Assembly (NCBI GenBank): GCA_963716135.1
Contig: OY970289.1
Span: forward strand, 2,294,001-2,358,000
Reading direction: 5' to 3'
DNA length: 64,000 bases
DNA from: CAVRAW01 sp963716135
GTDB lineage: Bacteria > Planctomycetota > Planctomycetia > Pirellulales > JADZDJ01
Shown: piece by piece, positions 26,203-35,867 of the stretch
How the letters are laid out: every line of letters begins with the position of its first letter
Numbering within the stretch: position 1 is the stretch's first letter
Notes under the pieces: generated by a model
Databases searched by the model: none
What the model saw: the letters and a program-made list of their open reading frames with translations, nothing else
What the model was told of the DNA's origin: nothing
Made by a program: the position numbers and the translations under genes

Positions 26203-26819
26203 CTATTGCCTGACCCAGGTGCCGTTGTCGACCAGTCGTATCATAGCCGGGATGAGTTGCTGTATTGCTCGGGCACGATGGCTCAGGGCTTCTTTCACGC
26301 TTTGGCCGAGTTCGCCGAAGGTGCGGTGGTATTCGACGATCTCGAACAGCGGATCATAGCCGAAGCCGCCCGTGCCGGCAGGTTCCAAGCGAATGCGGCC
26401 ATGGCAGTAGCCATCCGCCTCGGCGCGGATGTTTCCTTGCGGATCGGAGAGCGTCGCGTGGCAAACGTAGTATGCGGTGCGCTTTTCCAGCGGCGTTTTC
26501 GCCAGTTTTTGCAGCAGCATGCGATTATTCGATTCGTCGGTCGCGCCCGAGCCGGAAAATCGGGCGGAGAAGACGCCCGTGCGCCGCCCAGGGCATCGAC
26601 CGCCAGGCCGCTGTCTTCGCCCAGAACCCAACGTCGCAGGTGTTTCGCCTGTTGGCAGGCTTTCAGCGCGGCGTTGGCGGCGAACGTGTCGCCGGTTTCG
26701 GTCACTTCGATCGCATCGGGCAGATCGGCCAGCGTCACGAGTTCGAAGCCTGCCGGAGCGAGCAGATCGCGCAGTTCCAGCCCCTTCTTGCGATTGTGAG
26801 TTCCCAGAACAAGCTGCAT
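26203..26819 (-). CDS. rdgB: XTP/dITP diphosphatase (Ham1/RdgB), one frameshift
   Basis: The enzyme hydrolyses non-canonical purine nucleotides (XTP, dITP) to keep them out of DNA and RNA. The N-terminal LVLGTHNRKKGLELRDLL (SxNxxKxxE-like) and LGEDSGLAVDALGGA are in one frame. GVFSARFSGSGATDE, GYDPLFE and the SHRARAI end are in another. The break is near 26578-26580, and one added C restores GGAPGVFSAR. The start ATG (26819) is preceded by an AGAAGGC repeat with no Shine-Dalgarno. It is followed at two bases by a small membrane protein gene. Confidence 0.9.
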
Positions 26820-26820
26820 G

Positions 26821-26900
26821 AGGAGAAAGGCAGAAAGCAGAAGGCAGAATGCAGAATTGAAAAATCAGTTTTGCATTATACACTTCGCATTTTGCAATGC
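26821..26900. repeat. AGAAGGC repeat merging into an imperfect palindrome
   Basis: Units GAGAAAGGC, AGAAAGC, AGAAGGC, AGAATGC, AGAATTG run on the plus strand, and a counter-arm with TGCATT and CGCATTTTGCA follows to 26897. It starts one base from the rdgB start codon and ends at the stop of the upstream minus-strand gene, filling the whole spacer. Confidence 0.75.
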
Positions 26901-28016
26901 TCAGTGCTCGCTCAGCATGCTGCGCTGGTAGTCGGTGCCGATAGAGCGGCGGGGCACTTCGATGGGCGTGGGCTGAATATCCAGCGGAACGCCATCGACC
27001 GACTTCGGCTTAGGAGCGCCGCCGGTCAAGCCGGCCGGCTCGGCGCCAAAGGTTTTCATGATTTTCTGGACGGTCGGATGGATGCTGAACTTTCCATCGA
27101 TATTTTGCGAGCCGACCGATTCGAAGCTGCCCACGCAGACGATGCTCGATTCGCGATCGTGGAACTCGTAGGCTTCGTATCCTTTTTCGCGCAGCGCGGA
27201 CGTCAGCTTGTGCGCCTTTTCGGCAGCTTCGGCCAGGCGGCTGGCCATCCGCTTGCCGTGTTCCACTTCCTCGATCTTCTTCTGATCCAGTAGCACGGCG
27301 CCAGTGAACGTGGCCACCTTCACGGTGTATTGGCCTTTGCAATCCAGCAGGCTGTTGGGCACATCCTTATTCATTTCCAGCACGAGCTTGTCGACGCCTT
27401 TGGAGGCGAAGAACTCCGGCGGCAACAGCGGATTGGTGGCGATGAAAGCGTGCGCCATCGGGCCTTTGATTTTCTTGTCGCTGTCGGCCGAGAGGAACGG
27501 CTGCTGCAACTGGCGGAACGCACTTAAGGGCTGATTGGCGTCTTTGTCGAGGTCCTTCAGCGCCTCCGGCTGCATCTGCTTGAGCTTGGCCAAAGTTTTT
27601 TGAGCGCCCGGGTCGTCGACCGTGTTGTAGTCGCCCACCAGCACGGCGACTTCTTTGAGCATCTCGGCTTGCTGATAGCGCATCACCTTGGGTTTGCCGT
27701 GCGGATCCAATCCGCGCCCTTGCACGCGCTGCGTGAAATCGAAGGTCTTGCTGTGCGTGTAAGCGGGAAGTCTGTATTTGCTTCGCAGTTCGTACACCAA
27801 GGCCTTGGCTTCTTCATCGGCGTGATCGCCCTGGAACGTGTGGGCGATGATCATCCAGGGGCCATTGTTTTGCGTGACGGGATAATGGGCGTTTGGATCG
27901 GCATCGACCTTCTTTGCCTGCGCGAACACTTCCCACGGCGGGGCGGCCAGCGCGCACTTCGCCAGGCAAGCGCTGAGGATGGCGAGCAAAATGGTACGCA
28001 GCAGCAAACGATTCAT
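26901..28016 (-). CDS. Secreted protein of unknown function
   Basis: The 371 residues begin with a signal peptide (MNRLLLRTILLAILSACLAK) and continue as a soluble, lysine-rich protein. Two similar stretches stand out: residues about 45-85 (GPWMIIAHTFQGDHADEEAK, ALVYELRSKYRLPAYTHSK) and about 240-300 (KVATFTGAVLLDQKK, LTSALREKGYEAYEFHDRES). Both look like repeats of a small alpha/beta fold that resembles SPOR domains. The resemblance is by eye only. AAGGAAG lies about five bases before the ATG at 28016. Neighbours are housekeeping genes and give no clue. Confidence 0.65.
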   Translation of the reverse strand: MNRLLLRTILLAILSACLAKCALAAPPWEVFAQAKKVDADPNAHYPVTQNNGPWMIIAHTFQGDHADEEAKALVYELRSKYRLPAYTHSKTFDFTQRVQGRGLDPHGKPKVMRYQQAEMLKEVAVLVGDYNTVDDPGAQKTLAKLKQMQPEALKDLDKDANQPLSAFRQLQQPFLSADSDKKIKGPMAHAFIATNPLLPPEFFASKGVDKLVLEMNKDVPNSLLDCKGQYTVKVATFTGAVLLDQKKIEEVEHGKRMASRLAEAAEKAHKLTSALREKGYEAYEFHDRESSIVCVGSFESVGSQNIDGKFSIHPTVQKIMKTFGAEPAGLTGGAPKPKSVDGVPLDIQPTPIEVPRRSIGTDYQRSMLSEH

Positions 28017-28116
28017 GGCACTTCCTTGCGACCAGAACCGAAAACGTCCCGAGAACCCGGGATCACGCAACCTGCGGAAAATGGGGCGAAAGTGTACCCA
28101 AACCGCAGCTAGCGTT

Positions 28117-29395
28117 CTAGAGCGGTTTGGCCGCACAAATCCGGCCGTTTGACGCTTGCCCCGCCGTCACCGCGGCGAATTGCTTGCGCATGGCGACCGT
28201 GCCGGGCAGCTCGACAGGGGCGTAGCGGCAAGCGGTCCCGACCATCATGCCGGGCCGGTCGGGAATCGGCGATTCGATGAGCACGCGCAGTCGCATTCCG
28301 GCGAGCGACGCGTAGTATGCATCTCGCAGTTCGGTTTCCAGCGATTCGAGCTGTTCGATGCGCGCGGACTTTACCTCGGGTTGCACTTGGTTGGGCATTT
28401 CCGCAGCCGGAGTGCCGCGGCGCGGGCTGAAGGGGAAGATGTGCATTTTGGAAAAGCCGATCTCGCGCACCACATGGCATGTGGCGGCGAAATCATCGTC
28501 GGTTTCGCCGGGAAAGCCGACGATTACGTCGGTCGTGAGCGCCGGACGGTCGAGCGTTTCTTGCACCAGCCGGCAACGGTCGATGATGCGCTTAGAGCAC
28601 CAACGGCGGCGCATGCGGCGCAAAATCGAATCGGAACCGCTTTGCAGCGATACATGCAAGTGCGGGCAAACCCTCTGGGGAAACGCGGCCATCACGGCGA
28701 TCAATTCGCGGGTAACTTCGGTGGCCTCGATGCTCGAGAGGCGAATGCGGAAATCGCCGGGCAGTTCAGCGATTTGCTGAACGAGATTCGCCAGCCGCAT
28801 CCAATCGTGCTTCGGCCGGCCGCGGTTCCATTCCACGCCGTAGTGGCCCAGGTGTATGCCGGTGAGGATCAGCTCGCGGTAGCCGGAGGCGACTAAGCGA
28901 TCGACTTCGTCGAGAATGTGCTGCACCGGTCGGCTGGCAAACCAGGGGCGCACTTTTGGAATGATGCAAAAGGTGCAGTTGAGCAGGCAGCCGTCTTGGA
29001 TTTTCACATAGGCCCGCTGGCGGTTGGCGAAGGTGCTGATGCCGGTCGGCAAATCGACGACGCCGAAACGGCCCAACAGGTCGGGCAGTTCGCGCTTGTC
29101 GGCAATTACTTCGGCCACGCCGGGCAGGGCGGCAATTTCTTCCGGCGTGCGCGTGGCGTAGCAGCCCATCACCACGATGCGCGCCTGGGTTGCGCGCCGC
29201 CAGTTGACGGATCGTCTGCCGGCTTTTGGAATCCCCCTCGTGCGTGACCGTGCAGGTGTTGACCACGCACAGATCGGCCGGCTCGTGCGCGGCGGCATCT
29301 TGATAGCCGATACCTTCCAGCGCTTGGCGGACAAACTCCGTTTCATACTGGTTCACTTTGCAACCCAGCGTGACGGTGCGGAGACGAGGATGCAT
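28117..29395 (-). CDS. mtaB: tRNA t6A37 methylthiotransferase MtaB-like, one frameshift
   Basis: This radical-SAM enzyme adds a methylthio group to t6A37 of ANN-decoding tRNAs. The UPF0004 domain has its three cluster cysteines in TLGCKVNQYETEF, VVNTCTVT and VVMGCYATRT. The radical-SAM motif is CLLNCTFCIIPK, and a short TRAM-like tail follows. The frame shifts at 29187-29189, where one added C joins IRQLAARNP to QARIVVMGC. I start at the ATG at 29395 (MHPRLRTVTLGC), seven bases after clpS ends. LGCKVNQYE favours MtaB over MiaB. Confidence 0.88.
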
Positions 29396-29402
29396 GGATT
29401 CC

Positions 29403-29768
29403 TCAGGTGATGGGCTCAATTGTGGCGGACATGGAGCCCTTGCAGCCGGCGATCAGGTCGTCCTTGCCGTAGGCGTGGATTTGGTCGCGCTTCAGCTCGG
29501 CGTGCTCGCGGGTCGTGGTCAGCACGATGGCCTTGCCCTGGGAGTCGACCTCTTTGGCGATCTGCATTCCTTTTTCGATCGGATGGCCGAAAAGTTTTTG
29601 CATCATGCGGATCACGTAGGCGTATGTGTGGTCGTCGTCGTTCCAGAGGATCACGTTGTAGCGCGGCTGCCGCTTGGGCTTTTTTTTCTTGGCGGCTTGC
29701 TTGCCGACCACGGGCTCGGCGACGGCCGGCGGTTCGGCAACAGCGGATGACGTGAGATCGTCGGACAT
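29403..29768 (-). CDS. clpS: ATP-dependent Clp protease adapter ClpS
   Basis: ClpS delivers N-degron substrates to ClpAP. The 121-residue protein has a disordered Ala/Pro/Lys N-terminus (about 1-38), then the core YNVILWNDDDHTYAYVIRMM, FGHPIEKGMQIAKEVDSQGK and TTTREHAELKRDQIHAYGKD. Substrate-pocket residues (NDD, the following helix) are conserved. It leads mtaB by seven bases. No clpA or aat is nearby. Confidence 0.93.
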   Translation of the reverse strand: MSDDLTSSAVAEPPAVAEPVVGKQAAKKKKPKRQPRYNVILWNDDDHTYAYVIRMMQKLFGHPIEKGMQIAKEVDSQGKAIVLTTTREHAELKRDQIHAYGKDDLIAGCKGSMSATIEPIT

Positions 29769-29853
29769 TTCCTGACTTCCAGGCCCGGGCGGAATAGGCG
29801 ACCAACGGTTCGCCGGGTATTATGGCGGCTGACCACGAGAAAGAGCAACTCTT

Positions 29854-31227
29854 ATGCCTGCAATCGACGACTACTTGACCGGCAATTCGCAGCGTTTTGA
29901 AGACGAACTGTGCGACCTGCTGCGCATCCCCAGCGTCAGCGCCGACAGCAAGCACAAAGCCGACGTTCGCCGCGCGGGCGGGTGGGTGCTTAAGCAGTTT
30001 GAATCGTTGGGGCTGAAAGCCGAACTGATCGAAACGGCCGGGCATCCGCTGGTGTACGCCGAGTCGCCCGCCGTGGCCGGCGCGCCGACAGTGCTGGTCT
30101 ATGGCCATTACGACGTGCAGCCCCCCGATCCGCTCGGCGAATGGAAATCGCCCCCCTTTGAACCCACGCGCCGCGATGGAAACATCTATGCCCGCGGGGC
30201 GACCGACGATAAAGGGCAGATGCTCACGCACGTAAAGAGCACCGAGGCGTGGCTGAAGACCGCCGGCAAGCTGCCCGTGCAATTGAAGTTTTTGATCGAG
30301 GGGGAAGAAGAAGTCGGCAGCGAGAATTTGTACGACTTCATTTCGGCCCAGCGCAAAAAACTTCAATGCGACATCGCCGTGATCAGCGACTGCAGCCAGT
30401 TCGGCCCGGGCCAGCCGGCGATCACGTATGGTTTGCGCGGCCTGGCGTATTTTGAATTGAAGCTGACGGGGCCGAAGCAGGATTTGCATTCGGGCACGTT
30501 CGGCGGAGCAGTCGTGAATCCGGCGATTGCTTTGTCGAAGATCATGGCTGCGCTCGTCGATGAGCGCGGGCGGGTTCAAGTGCCCGGGTTTTACGACGAC
30601 GTGCTGCCCCTGACGGATCAAGAACGCAAGCAATTTGCCGCGCTGCCGTTTGACGAAGCGGAGTTCAAAAAGCAGATCGGCGTGGACGCGGTCGCCGGCG
30701 AAGAAGGCTACACCACGCTGGAGCGTCGCTCGGCACGTCCGACGTTCGACATCAACGGCCTGACGAGCGGCTACCAGGGGGAAGGCGCCAAGACCATTTT
30801 GCCTTCCAAAGCGAGCGCCAAGTTCAGCTTCCGGCTGGTGCCCAAGCAGGATCCCAAGAAGATTGCCAAATCGCTGGAAAAGAAACTGCGCGAACTGTGC
30901 CCGGCGGGTGTCAAAATGGAACTTTTCGATTACAGCGGGGCGCCGGGAGTGACCGTGCCGCTGGATAGTCCGTACGTGGCCGCCGCGGCAAAGGCGATTG
31001 AACACGGGTTCGGCCGAGCACCGGTGTACATGCGCGAAGGGGGATCGATTCCGGTCGTCTCCGCCTTCCGCGAACAACTTGGAGTCGATACGCTCTTGCT
31101 GGGATGGGGGCTGGACGACGACAACACGCACAGCCCCAACGAAAAATTCTGCCTGGCCGATTTCCATCGGGGAATCAAAGCCAGCGCGCGGCTGTGGCAG
31201 GAATTGGCCGGCATCAAACCGAAATAA
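29854..31227 (+). CDS. M20 family metallopeptidase (dipeptidase type)
   Basis: A zinc-dependent cytoplasmic peptidase of the M20 (CPG2/ArgE/carnosinase) family. Metal ligands are visible in VLVYGHYDVQPPDPLGEW (His near 85), GATDDKGQ (Asp near 117), IEGEEEVGS (catalytic Glu and ligand near 150), ISDCSQ and the C-terminal DDDNTHSPNE. The dimerisation domain lies about 190-330. The 457-residue length and the GEWKSPPFEP stretch fit the dipeptidase subfamily. It starts 85 bases after clpS, divergently, and is followed by serS. Confidence 0.92.
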   Translation: MPAIDDYLTGNSQRFEDELCDLLRIPSVSADSKHKADVRRAGGWVLKQFESLGLKAELIETAGHPLVYAESPAVAGAPTVLVYGHYDVQPPDPLGEWKSPPFEPTRRDGNIYARGATDDKGQMLTHVKSTEAWLKTAGKLPVQLKFLIEGEEEVGSENLYDFISAQRKKLQCDIAVISDCSQFGPGQPAITYGLRGLAYFELKLTGPKQDLHSGTFGGAVVNPAIALSKIMAALVDERGRVQVPGFYDDVLPLTDQERKQFAALPFDEAEFKKQIGVDAVAGEEGYTTLERRSARPTFDINGLTSGYQGEGAKTILPSKASAKFSFRLVPKQDPKKIAKSLEKKLRELCPAGVKMELFDYSGAPGVTVPLDSPYVAAAAKAIEHGFGRAPVYMREGGSIPVVSAFREQLGVDTLLLGWGLDDDNTHSPNEKFCLADFHRGIKASARLWQELAGIKPK

Positions 31228-31229
31228 TT

Positions 31230-31262
31230 CTCACGCAAAGGCGCCGATGGCGCGAAGACAGG
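31230..31262 (+). repeat. Short ACGCAAAGGCGC-type repeat arm before serS
   Basis: CACGCAAAGGCGCCGATGGCG resembles, with mismatches, the arms at 1944 and 20604. It fills the 42-base spacer between the peptidase and serS and ends a few bases before the serS ATG. Confidence 0.4.
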
Positions 31263-31269
31263 GACCGTC

Positions 31270-32553
31270 ATGCTCGATCGCAAATTCGTGGTGGAAAATG
31301 CGGAGTTGGTGAAGAAAAACTGTGCCAATCGTGGGGCCAAGGCCGACGTCGATCGCCTGGTGGCCCTGGAGGCGGAGCGAAAAACGCTGCAGGCGAAGAT
31401 CGACGAGCTGAATCATCAGGCTAATACCGTCAGCAAATCGATCGGCCAGGCCAAAGACGCCGCCCAGCGCGATGCCCGCAAGGAGGAAGGACGCCGCCTG
31501 CGAGAATTGGTGGTGGCGGCCAGCGATCAATTGAAAATTGTGGCCGAGGAAGCCGACAGCTTGTTGCGGATGATCCCGAATCTGACGCATCCCGAGGCGC
31601 CGATCGGTGGCGAGGCGGCCGCCAAGGAAATCCGCCGCGGGAAGGCGGCGATCCCGAAATTCAATTTCAAACCGCTGGATCACGTGGCGCTGGCAGAAAA
31701 ACTGCGGATGGTGGATTTTGAAGGAGGGGCAAAAGTCGCCGGACACGGATTTTACTTTCTAAAAAACGACGCGGTGCTCTTGGAACTGGCGCTGCAGCAG
31801 TACGCCATCGACAAATTGATCCGCGAAGGATTCACGCCCACGATTACGCCCGACGTGGCCCGCAACGAAATCCTGGCGGGGATCGGTTTCATTCCGCGCG
31901 GACCGGAGACGCAGATTTACAGCGTCGAAGGGACCGATCTGAGTTTAGTTGCCACGGCAGAAATCACGCTCGGCGGGCTCTTGAGCGATTCGATTCTCGA
32001 GGCCGAGCAATTGCCAATCAAAATGTGCGGCGTCAGCCATTGTTATCGCACCGAGGCCGGCGCCCATGGACGAGCGGCGCGCGGGCTGTACCGCGTGCAC
32101 CAATTCACGAAGGTTGAAATGTTCGCCTTCACGCTGCCGGAAAAGAGCGATGAGACGCTGGATTATTTCTGCCACTTGGAATGCGAGATTTTCGACGGGC
32201 TGGGAATTCCGTATCGAGTGATCGACACCGCCAGCGGCGATTTGGGCGGGCCGGCCTATCGCAAATTCGATCTGGAAGCGTGGATGCCGGGGCGCGGCGA
32301 AAGCGGCGAGTACGGCGAAGTGACCAGCACCAGCAATTGCACGGATTATCAAGCGCGGCGGTTGGGAATTCGCTACAAGCACAAAGGGGAGAAGGGGACG
32401 CACTTCGTCCACACGCTGAATGGCACGGCCGTGGCGATCAGCCGCGCACTGATCGCCATCTTGGAGAATCACCAGCAAGCCGACGGCAGCGTGATTGTGC
32501 CCGAGGTGCTGCGCAAATGGATGGGGAAGGATTGCATCACGCCGCCGAGCTAA
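31270..32553 (+). CDS. serS: Seryl-tRNA synthetase
   Basis: SerRS charges tRNA-Ser (and tRNA-Sec). The N-terminal coiled-coil arm (residues about 1-110, EAERKTLQAKIDELNHQANT) is followed by the class II core: FTPTITPDVARNE, motif 2 in SHCYRTEAGAHGRAARGLYR, EVTSTSNCTDYQARRLGIRY and motif 3 in LNGTAVAISRALIAILENHQ. At 427 residues the length is standard. It follows the M20 peptidase after 42 bases. Its TAA overlaps the glmM stop on CTAA. Confidence 0.97.
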   Translation: MLDRKFVVENAELVKKNCANRGAKADVDRLVALEAERKTLQAKIDELNHQANTVSKSIGQAKDAAQRDARKEEGRRLRELVVAASDQLKIVAEEADSLLRMIPNLTHPEAPIGGEAAAKEIRRGKAAIPKFNFKPLDHVALAEKLRMVDFEGGAKVAGHGFYFLKNDAVLLELALQQYAIDKLIREGFTPTITPDVARNEILAGIGFIPRGPETQIYSVEGTDLSLVATAEITLGGLLSDSILEAEQLPIKMCGVSHCYRTEAGAHGRAARGLYRVHQFTKVEMFAFTLPEKSDETLDYFCHLECEIFDGLGIPYRVIDTASGDLGGPAYRKFDLEAWMPGRGESGEYGEVTSTSNCTDYQARRLGIRYKHKGEKGTHFVHTLNGTAVAISRALIAILENHQQADGSVIVPEVLRKWMGKDCITPPS

Positions 32554-33890
32554 ATGGCGGCAAGCACTGAGGCCGATTCGTTGCACAATCGCTGGGCTTC
32601 GGCGGCGGTGGGAGCCTCGGCGATGGCGCGGACGATCGGCTCGGTGTTGCTCGGGCGAACGAGGAGCCACTTGTCGGGCCAGTCTAATCGCAATCCGTCG
32701 AGATTGTTGACGGTTGCGTCGCTGAAGTGCTGTTCGAGGGCGGTGATGGCGGCGGGCAGTTTCTCTGAGGGCAGGGTGATTTTTGTTTTGCAGATTTCGT
32801 AGCGAGGCAACTCGTCGGCCAGGGCGCTCACGGGCAGATTTCGGGCGGCCATGGCATCGAGAATCAGGGCCATGGCGCTGAAACTATCTCGCACGAGCAC
32901 CACGCGCGGATCGATTACGCCGCCGTTGCCTTCGCCGCCGAGGATGGCGTCGTGCTTGAGCATGGTATCGACGACGTTGGCTTCGCCTACGGCAGAGCGA
33001 TAGAAGGTCACACCGTGTTTCTTGGCGAGATCTTCGGTCATGCGGCTGGTGGAGCAGTTGGTCACGACGGGGCCGCGGAAATGCCGTAGCAGATGATCGG
33101 CGCAAATCGCCAGCGTGTATTCCTCGCCGAGGTAGCGACCCTTTTCGTCGATAACCGCCAGGCGGTCGGCATCGGGGTCCTGACAAAAGCCGATATCGCA
33201 TTTGTTTTCGACAACTCTGGCAAGCACGCTCGATAGATTCTCCGCCGTCGGCTCTGGCGGATGAGCGAACTTACCGTTCGGATCGCCTCCCAAAAGCGTC
33301 ACGCGGCAGCCAAGCTGTTCCAACAGTTGTCGGCCGGCGAGGCTGCCCGATCCGTGATTCGAGTCCAACAGCACGCGGTAATTTCGCTGGCGGATCGCCG
33401 CAACATTTATCGTGGCGATCACCAATTCGATGTGCCGGGCGGTCGTGTCGGTCAACTGCTGGCTTTTTCCGGAGACACTGGCTACGGCGGGCACTTTGGC
33501 GGCGCGATACTGCTCTAATACTTTTTGCCCGGCCGCGGCGGGAATCACGCGCCCCTCGGCCGAGAACAATTTCAGCCCGTTGTATTGGGGCGGATTGTGG
33601 CTGGCGGAGATCTGAATTCCGCCGGCGGCCTTGAGGTGCTTGACCAAGACGCCGGTCGTCGGCGTGGCAGCGATGCCCGCCAGAAACACCTCGCGGCCGA
33701 GCGTTGTCAGGCCTTCCGACAGCGCGTTCAAAAACATCGGCCCGCTGATGCGTCCGTCGTAGGTGAGCGCAATCGGCCCGGGCGGAAGCGTGGCGGCGAA
33801 CGCGGCGGCGTAGCGCACGGCGATCTCGGGCGTCAGGCTTTCGCCGACGATGCCGCGCAGGCCGGACACGCTGATGATCGGTTCGCTCAT
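32550..33890 (-). CDS. glmM: Phosphoglucosamine mutase
   Basis: The enzyme interconverts glucosamine-6-P and glucosamine-1-P on the way to UDP-GlcNAc. The phosphoserine loop GIQISASHNPPQYNGLK lies near residue 97. The metal-binding DPDADRLAVIDEKG and the sugar-binding GGEGNGG and RPSNTEPIVR are present in 446 residues. ISASHNP and GGEGNGG favour a GlmM/phosphomannomutase-like identity, and glmS in the same window supports it. I start at MSEPIISVSGLRG (33890). It is divergent from a second phosphohexomutase 82 bases away. Confidence 0.8.
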   Translation of the reverse strand: MSEPIISVSGLRGIVGESLTPEIAVRYAAAFAATLPPGPIALTYDGRISGPMFLNALSEGLTTLGREVFLAGIAATPTTGVLVKHLKAAGGIQISASHNPPQYNGLKLFSAEGRVIPAAAGQKVLEQYRAAKVPAVASVSGKSQQLTDTTARHIELVIATINVAAIRQRNYRVLLDSNHGSGSLAGRQLLEQLGCRVTLLGGDPNGKFAHPPEPTAENLSSVLARVVENKCDIGFCQDPDADRLAVIDEKGRYLGEEYTLAICADHLLRHFRGPVVTNCSTSRMTEDLAKKHGVTFYRSAVGEANVVDTMLKHDAILGGEGNGGVIDPRVVLVRDSFSAMALILDAMAARNLPVSALADELPRYEICKTKITLPSEKLPAAITALEQHFSDATVNNLDGLRLDWPDKWLLVRPSNTEPIVRAIAEAPTAAEAQRLCNESASVLAAI

Positions 33891-33972
33891 GAAGTTGGGC
33901 CGCCCCTTTTTTCTGCGGGGTCGCTCAGTCACAATGGCTCAATCCGAACTCATTATCTTTCAATTGTAAATT

Positions 33973-35796
33973 ATGTCCAACGCAACATCTTTCGATTTGG
34001 CGGCGACGCTTTCGCAGCTCGATCAAGCGGCCGCCGCCAAAAAGCTCACGCCCGAATCGGCCGCGATGATTCGCCGCTGGCTCACCGAGCCGCGCTACGC
34101 AGCGTATGCATCGGAAGTCGCGGCGCAAATTGCCGACGGTAAGTACAAAGAGTTGGACGACGTTTTCTGGACCGTCATTCCTTTCGGCACGGGCGGCCGG
34201 CGGGGGAAAATGTATCCAGTCGGTTCCAACGCCATCAACGATTGCACGATCGGCGAGAGCGCGCAGGGCGTGGCCGATTACGTGACAACGCAGTTTCCGG
34301 GAAAGCAACACTCCTGCGCGATTGCCTACGACACGCGGCACAACTCGCGCCACTTCGCCGAGTTGTGCGCGGAAATCATGGCCGCCGCCAGCTTCAAAGT
34401 CTATTTCCTCGACGGCTACCGCAGCACGCCGGAACTTTCCTTCGCCGTGCGGCATACCGAGAGCTCCTGCGGCATCATGGTCACGGCCAGCCACAATCCG
34501 CCCAGCGACAATGCCGTGAAAGTGTATTGGGCCGGGGGCGTGCAGGTGCTGCCGCCGCACGACAAAGGCATCATCGAGCGCGTGATGAAAGTGGAAACGG
34601 TTCGCCGGAAGCCGTTTGCCGAGGCGCTTTCCACCGGGCAGATTGTGTATTGTCAGAAAGAAGTGGATCAAGCCTACGTGGCCGCAGTGAAATCGCAGGC
34701 GCTGCCGGGACCGCGAAATTTGAAAATCATCTACTCGCCGTTGCATGGCGTGGGGGCCTCGGCGGTTTTGCCGGCGCTTGCGGCCGATGGATTCACCGAC
34801 GTGGAATTGTTCGGGCCGCACTCGCAGCCCGACGGTGATTTTCCCAACGTGCCCGGCCACGTGGCCAATCCGGAAAACCCGGCGGTGTTCGACATCATCG
34901 TCGAGCGCGCGAAGCAAACCGGCGCCGATGTGGTGATGGCCACCGATCCCGATTGCGACCGGCTGGGCGCGGCCGCTCCGCTGAACAGTCAATCCGGCGC
35001 ACCGTGGAAATCGTTCAACGGCAATCAAATTGCGGCGCTATTGGCCGAATACGTGCTGGCCGCCCGAAAAAAGGCCGGCACGCTTACGCCGCGGCATTAC
35101 GTCGTGAAGACGCTGGTGACGACCGAAATGGTGCGGCGGATCGCAGATCAATATGGGGTGGAAACGCACGGCAATCTGCAGGTGGGATTCAAATGGATCG
35201 GCAAAGATATCGACGATTCCGGGCCGGAAAAATTCCTCTACGGCTGCGAAGAATCGCACGGCTACTTGGTCGGCACGCACGTGCGCGATAAAGATGCCGC
35301 GGTCGCTGCGATGTTGTTGGCCGAACTGGCGGCCGCTTGCAAAGCCAAGGGTCAATCGCTGCATGAACAACTCGACGCTCTGTTTTGGCAATACGGCTAC
35401 CACCTGGAAAGCCAGTTTTCGCTGGTGATGCCCGGCGCGGCCGGCATGCACGACATGCAGAAGTTGATGGCCCGATTCCGCAGTGACCCGCCTGTGCAGC
35501 TTGCGGGGCACAAGGTGGTGCGGGTGCGCGATTATCTGTCGCTAATGCAAATGGCGCCCGGTAACAAACCGGAAAAATTCGATGGTCCCAAGGGAGACAT
35601 GGTGATGCTCGATCTCGCAGCCACCGGCAATTATGTCGCCGTGCGCCCCTCCGGCACCGAGCCCAAGGTGAAGTTCTACATGTTCACGTACGAGCCGGCC
35701 GAACAGATCGCCAATCTCGACGACACCAAGGCCCAGTGCGCCGGTCGGCTGAAGCGGATGGCTGAAGATCTCTCGCAATTCGCCGCGGGCAAATAG
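33973..35796 (+). CDS. Phosphohexomutase (phosphoglucomutase/phosphomannomutase)
   Basis: This is a 607-residue member of the alpha-D-phosphohexomutase superfamily, probably phosphoglucomutase, linking glucose-6-P and glucose-1-P. It shows FGTGGRRGKM, the active-site MVTASHNPPSDNAVKVYW (phosphoserine near 175), DPDCDRLGAAA, the sugar loop YGCEESHGYLVG and RPSGTEPKVKFYM. CEESHGY is typical of the PgcA-type group. Length and a 70-residue helical N-terminal lead fit that group. No Shine-Dalgarno is visible before the ATG. Confidence 0.88.
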   Translation: MSNATSFDLAATLSQLDQAAAAKKLTPESAAMIRRWLTEPRYAAYASEVAAQIADGKYKELDDVFWTVIPFGTGGRRGKMYPVGSNAINDCTIGESAQGVADYVTTQFPGKQHSCAIAYDTRHNSRHFAELCAEIMAAASFKVYFLDGYRSTPELSFAVRHTESSCGIMVTASHNPPSDNAVKVYWAGGVQVLPPHDKGIIERVMKVETVRRKPFAEALSTGQIVYCQKEVDQAYVAAVKSQALPGPRNLKIIYSPLHGVGASAVLPALAADGFTDVELFGPHSQPDGDFPNVPGHVANPENPAVFDIIVERAKQTGADVVMATDPDCDRLGAAAPLNSQSGAPWKSFNGNQIAALLAEYVLAARKKAGTLTPRHYVVKTLVTTEMVRRIADQYGVETHGNLQVGFKWIGKDIDDSGPEKFLYGCEESHGYLVGTHVRDKDAAVAAMLLAELAAACKAKGQSLHEQLDALFWQYGYHLESQFSLVMPGAAGMHDMQKLMARFRSDPPVQLAGHKVVRVRDYLSLMQMAPGNKPEKFDGPKGDMVMLDLAATGNYVAVRPSGTEPKVKFYMFTYEPAEQIANLDDTKAQCAGRLKRMAEDLSQFAAGK

Positions 35797-35867
35797 GCGC
35801 AAATCGCCAAAAACCCCCGCATATAAACTAAATTTTAGTGTCCTTCTGGGTGATCTATGCTTGTTAT

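Noticed and set aside
29416..31167. Minus-strand frame of 583 codons across clpS and the M20 peptidase
   Set aside because: It covers two real genes, has no motifs and shows antisense codon bias.
32550..32553. Overlapping stops CTAA at serS/glmM and at cstA/fliM as a special signal
   Set aside because: Convergent genes sharing TAA/TAG on CTAA occur by chance in compact genomes; two cases are not enough.
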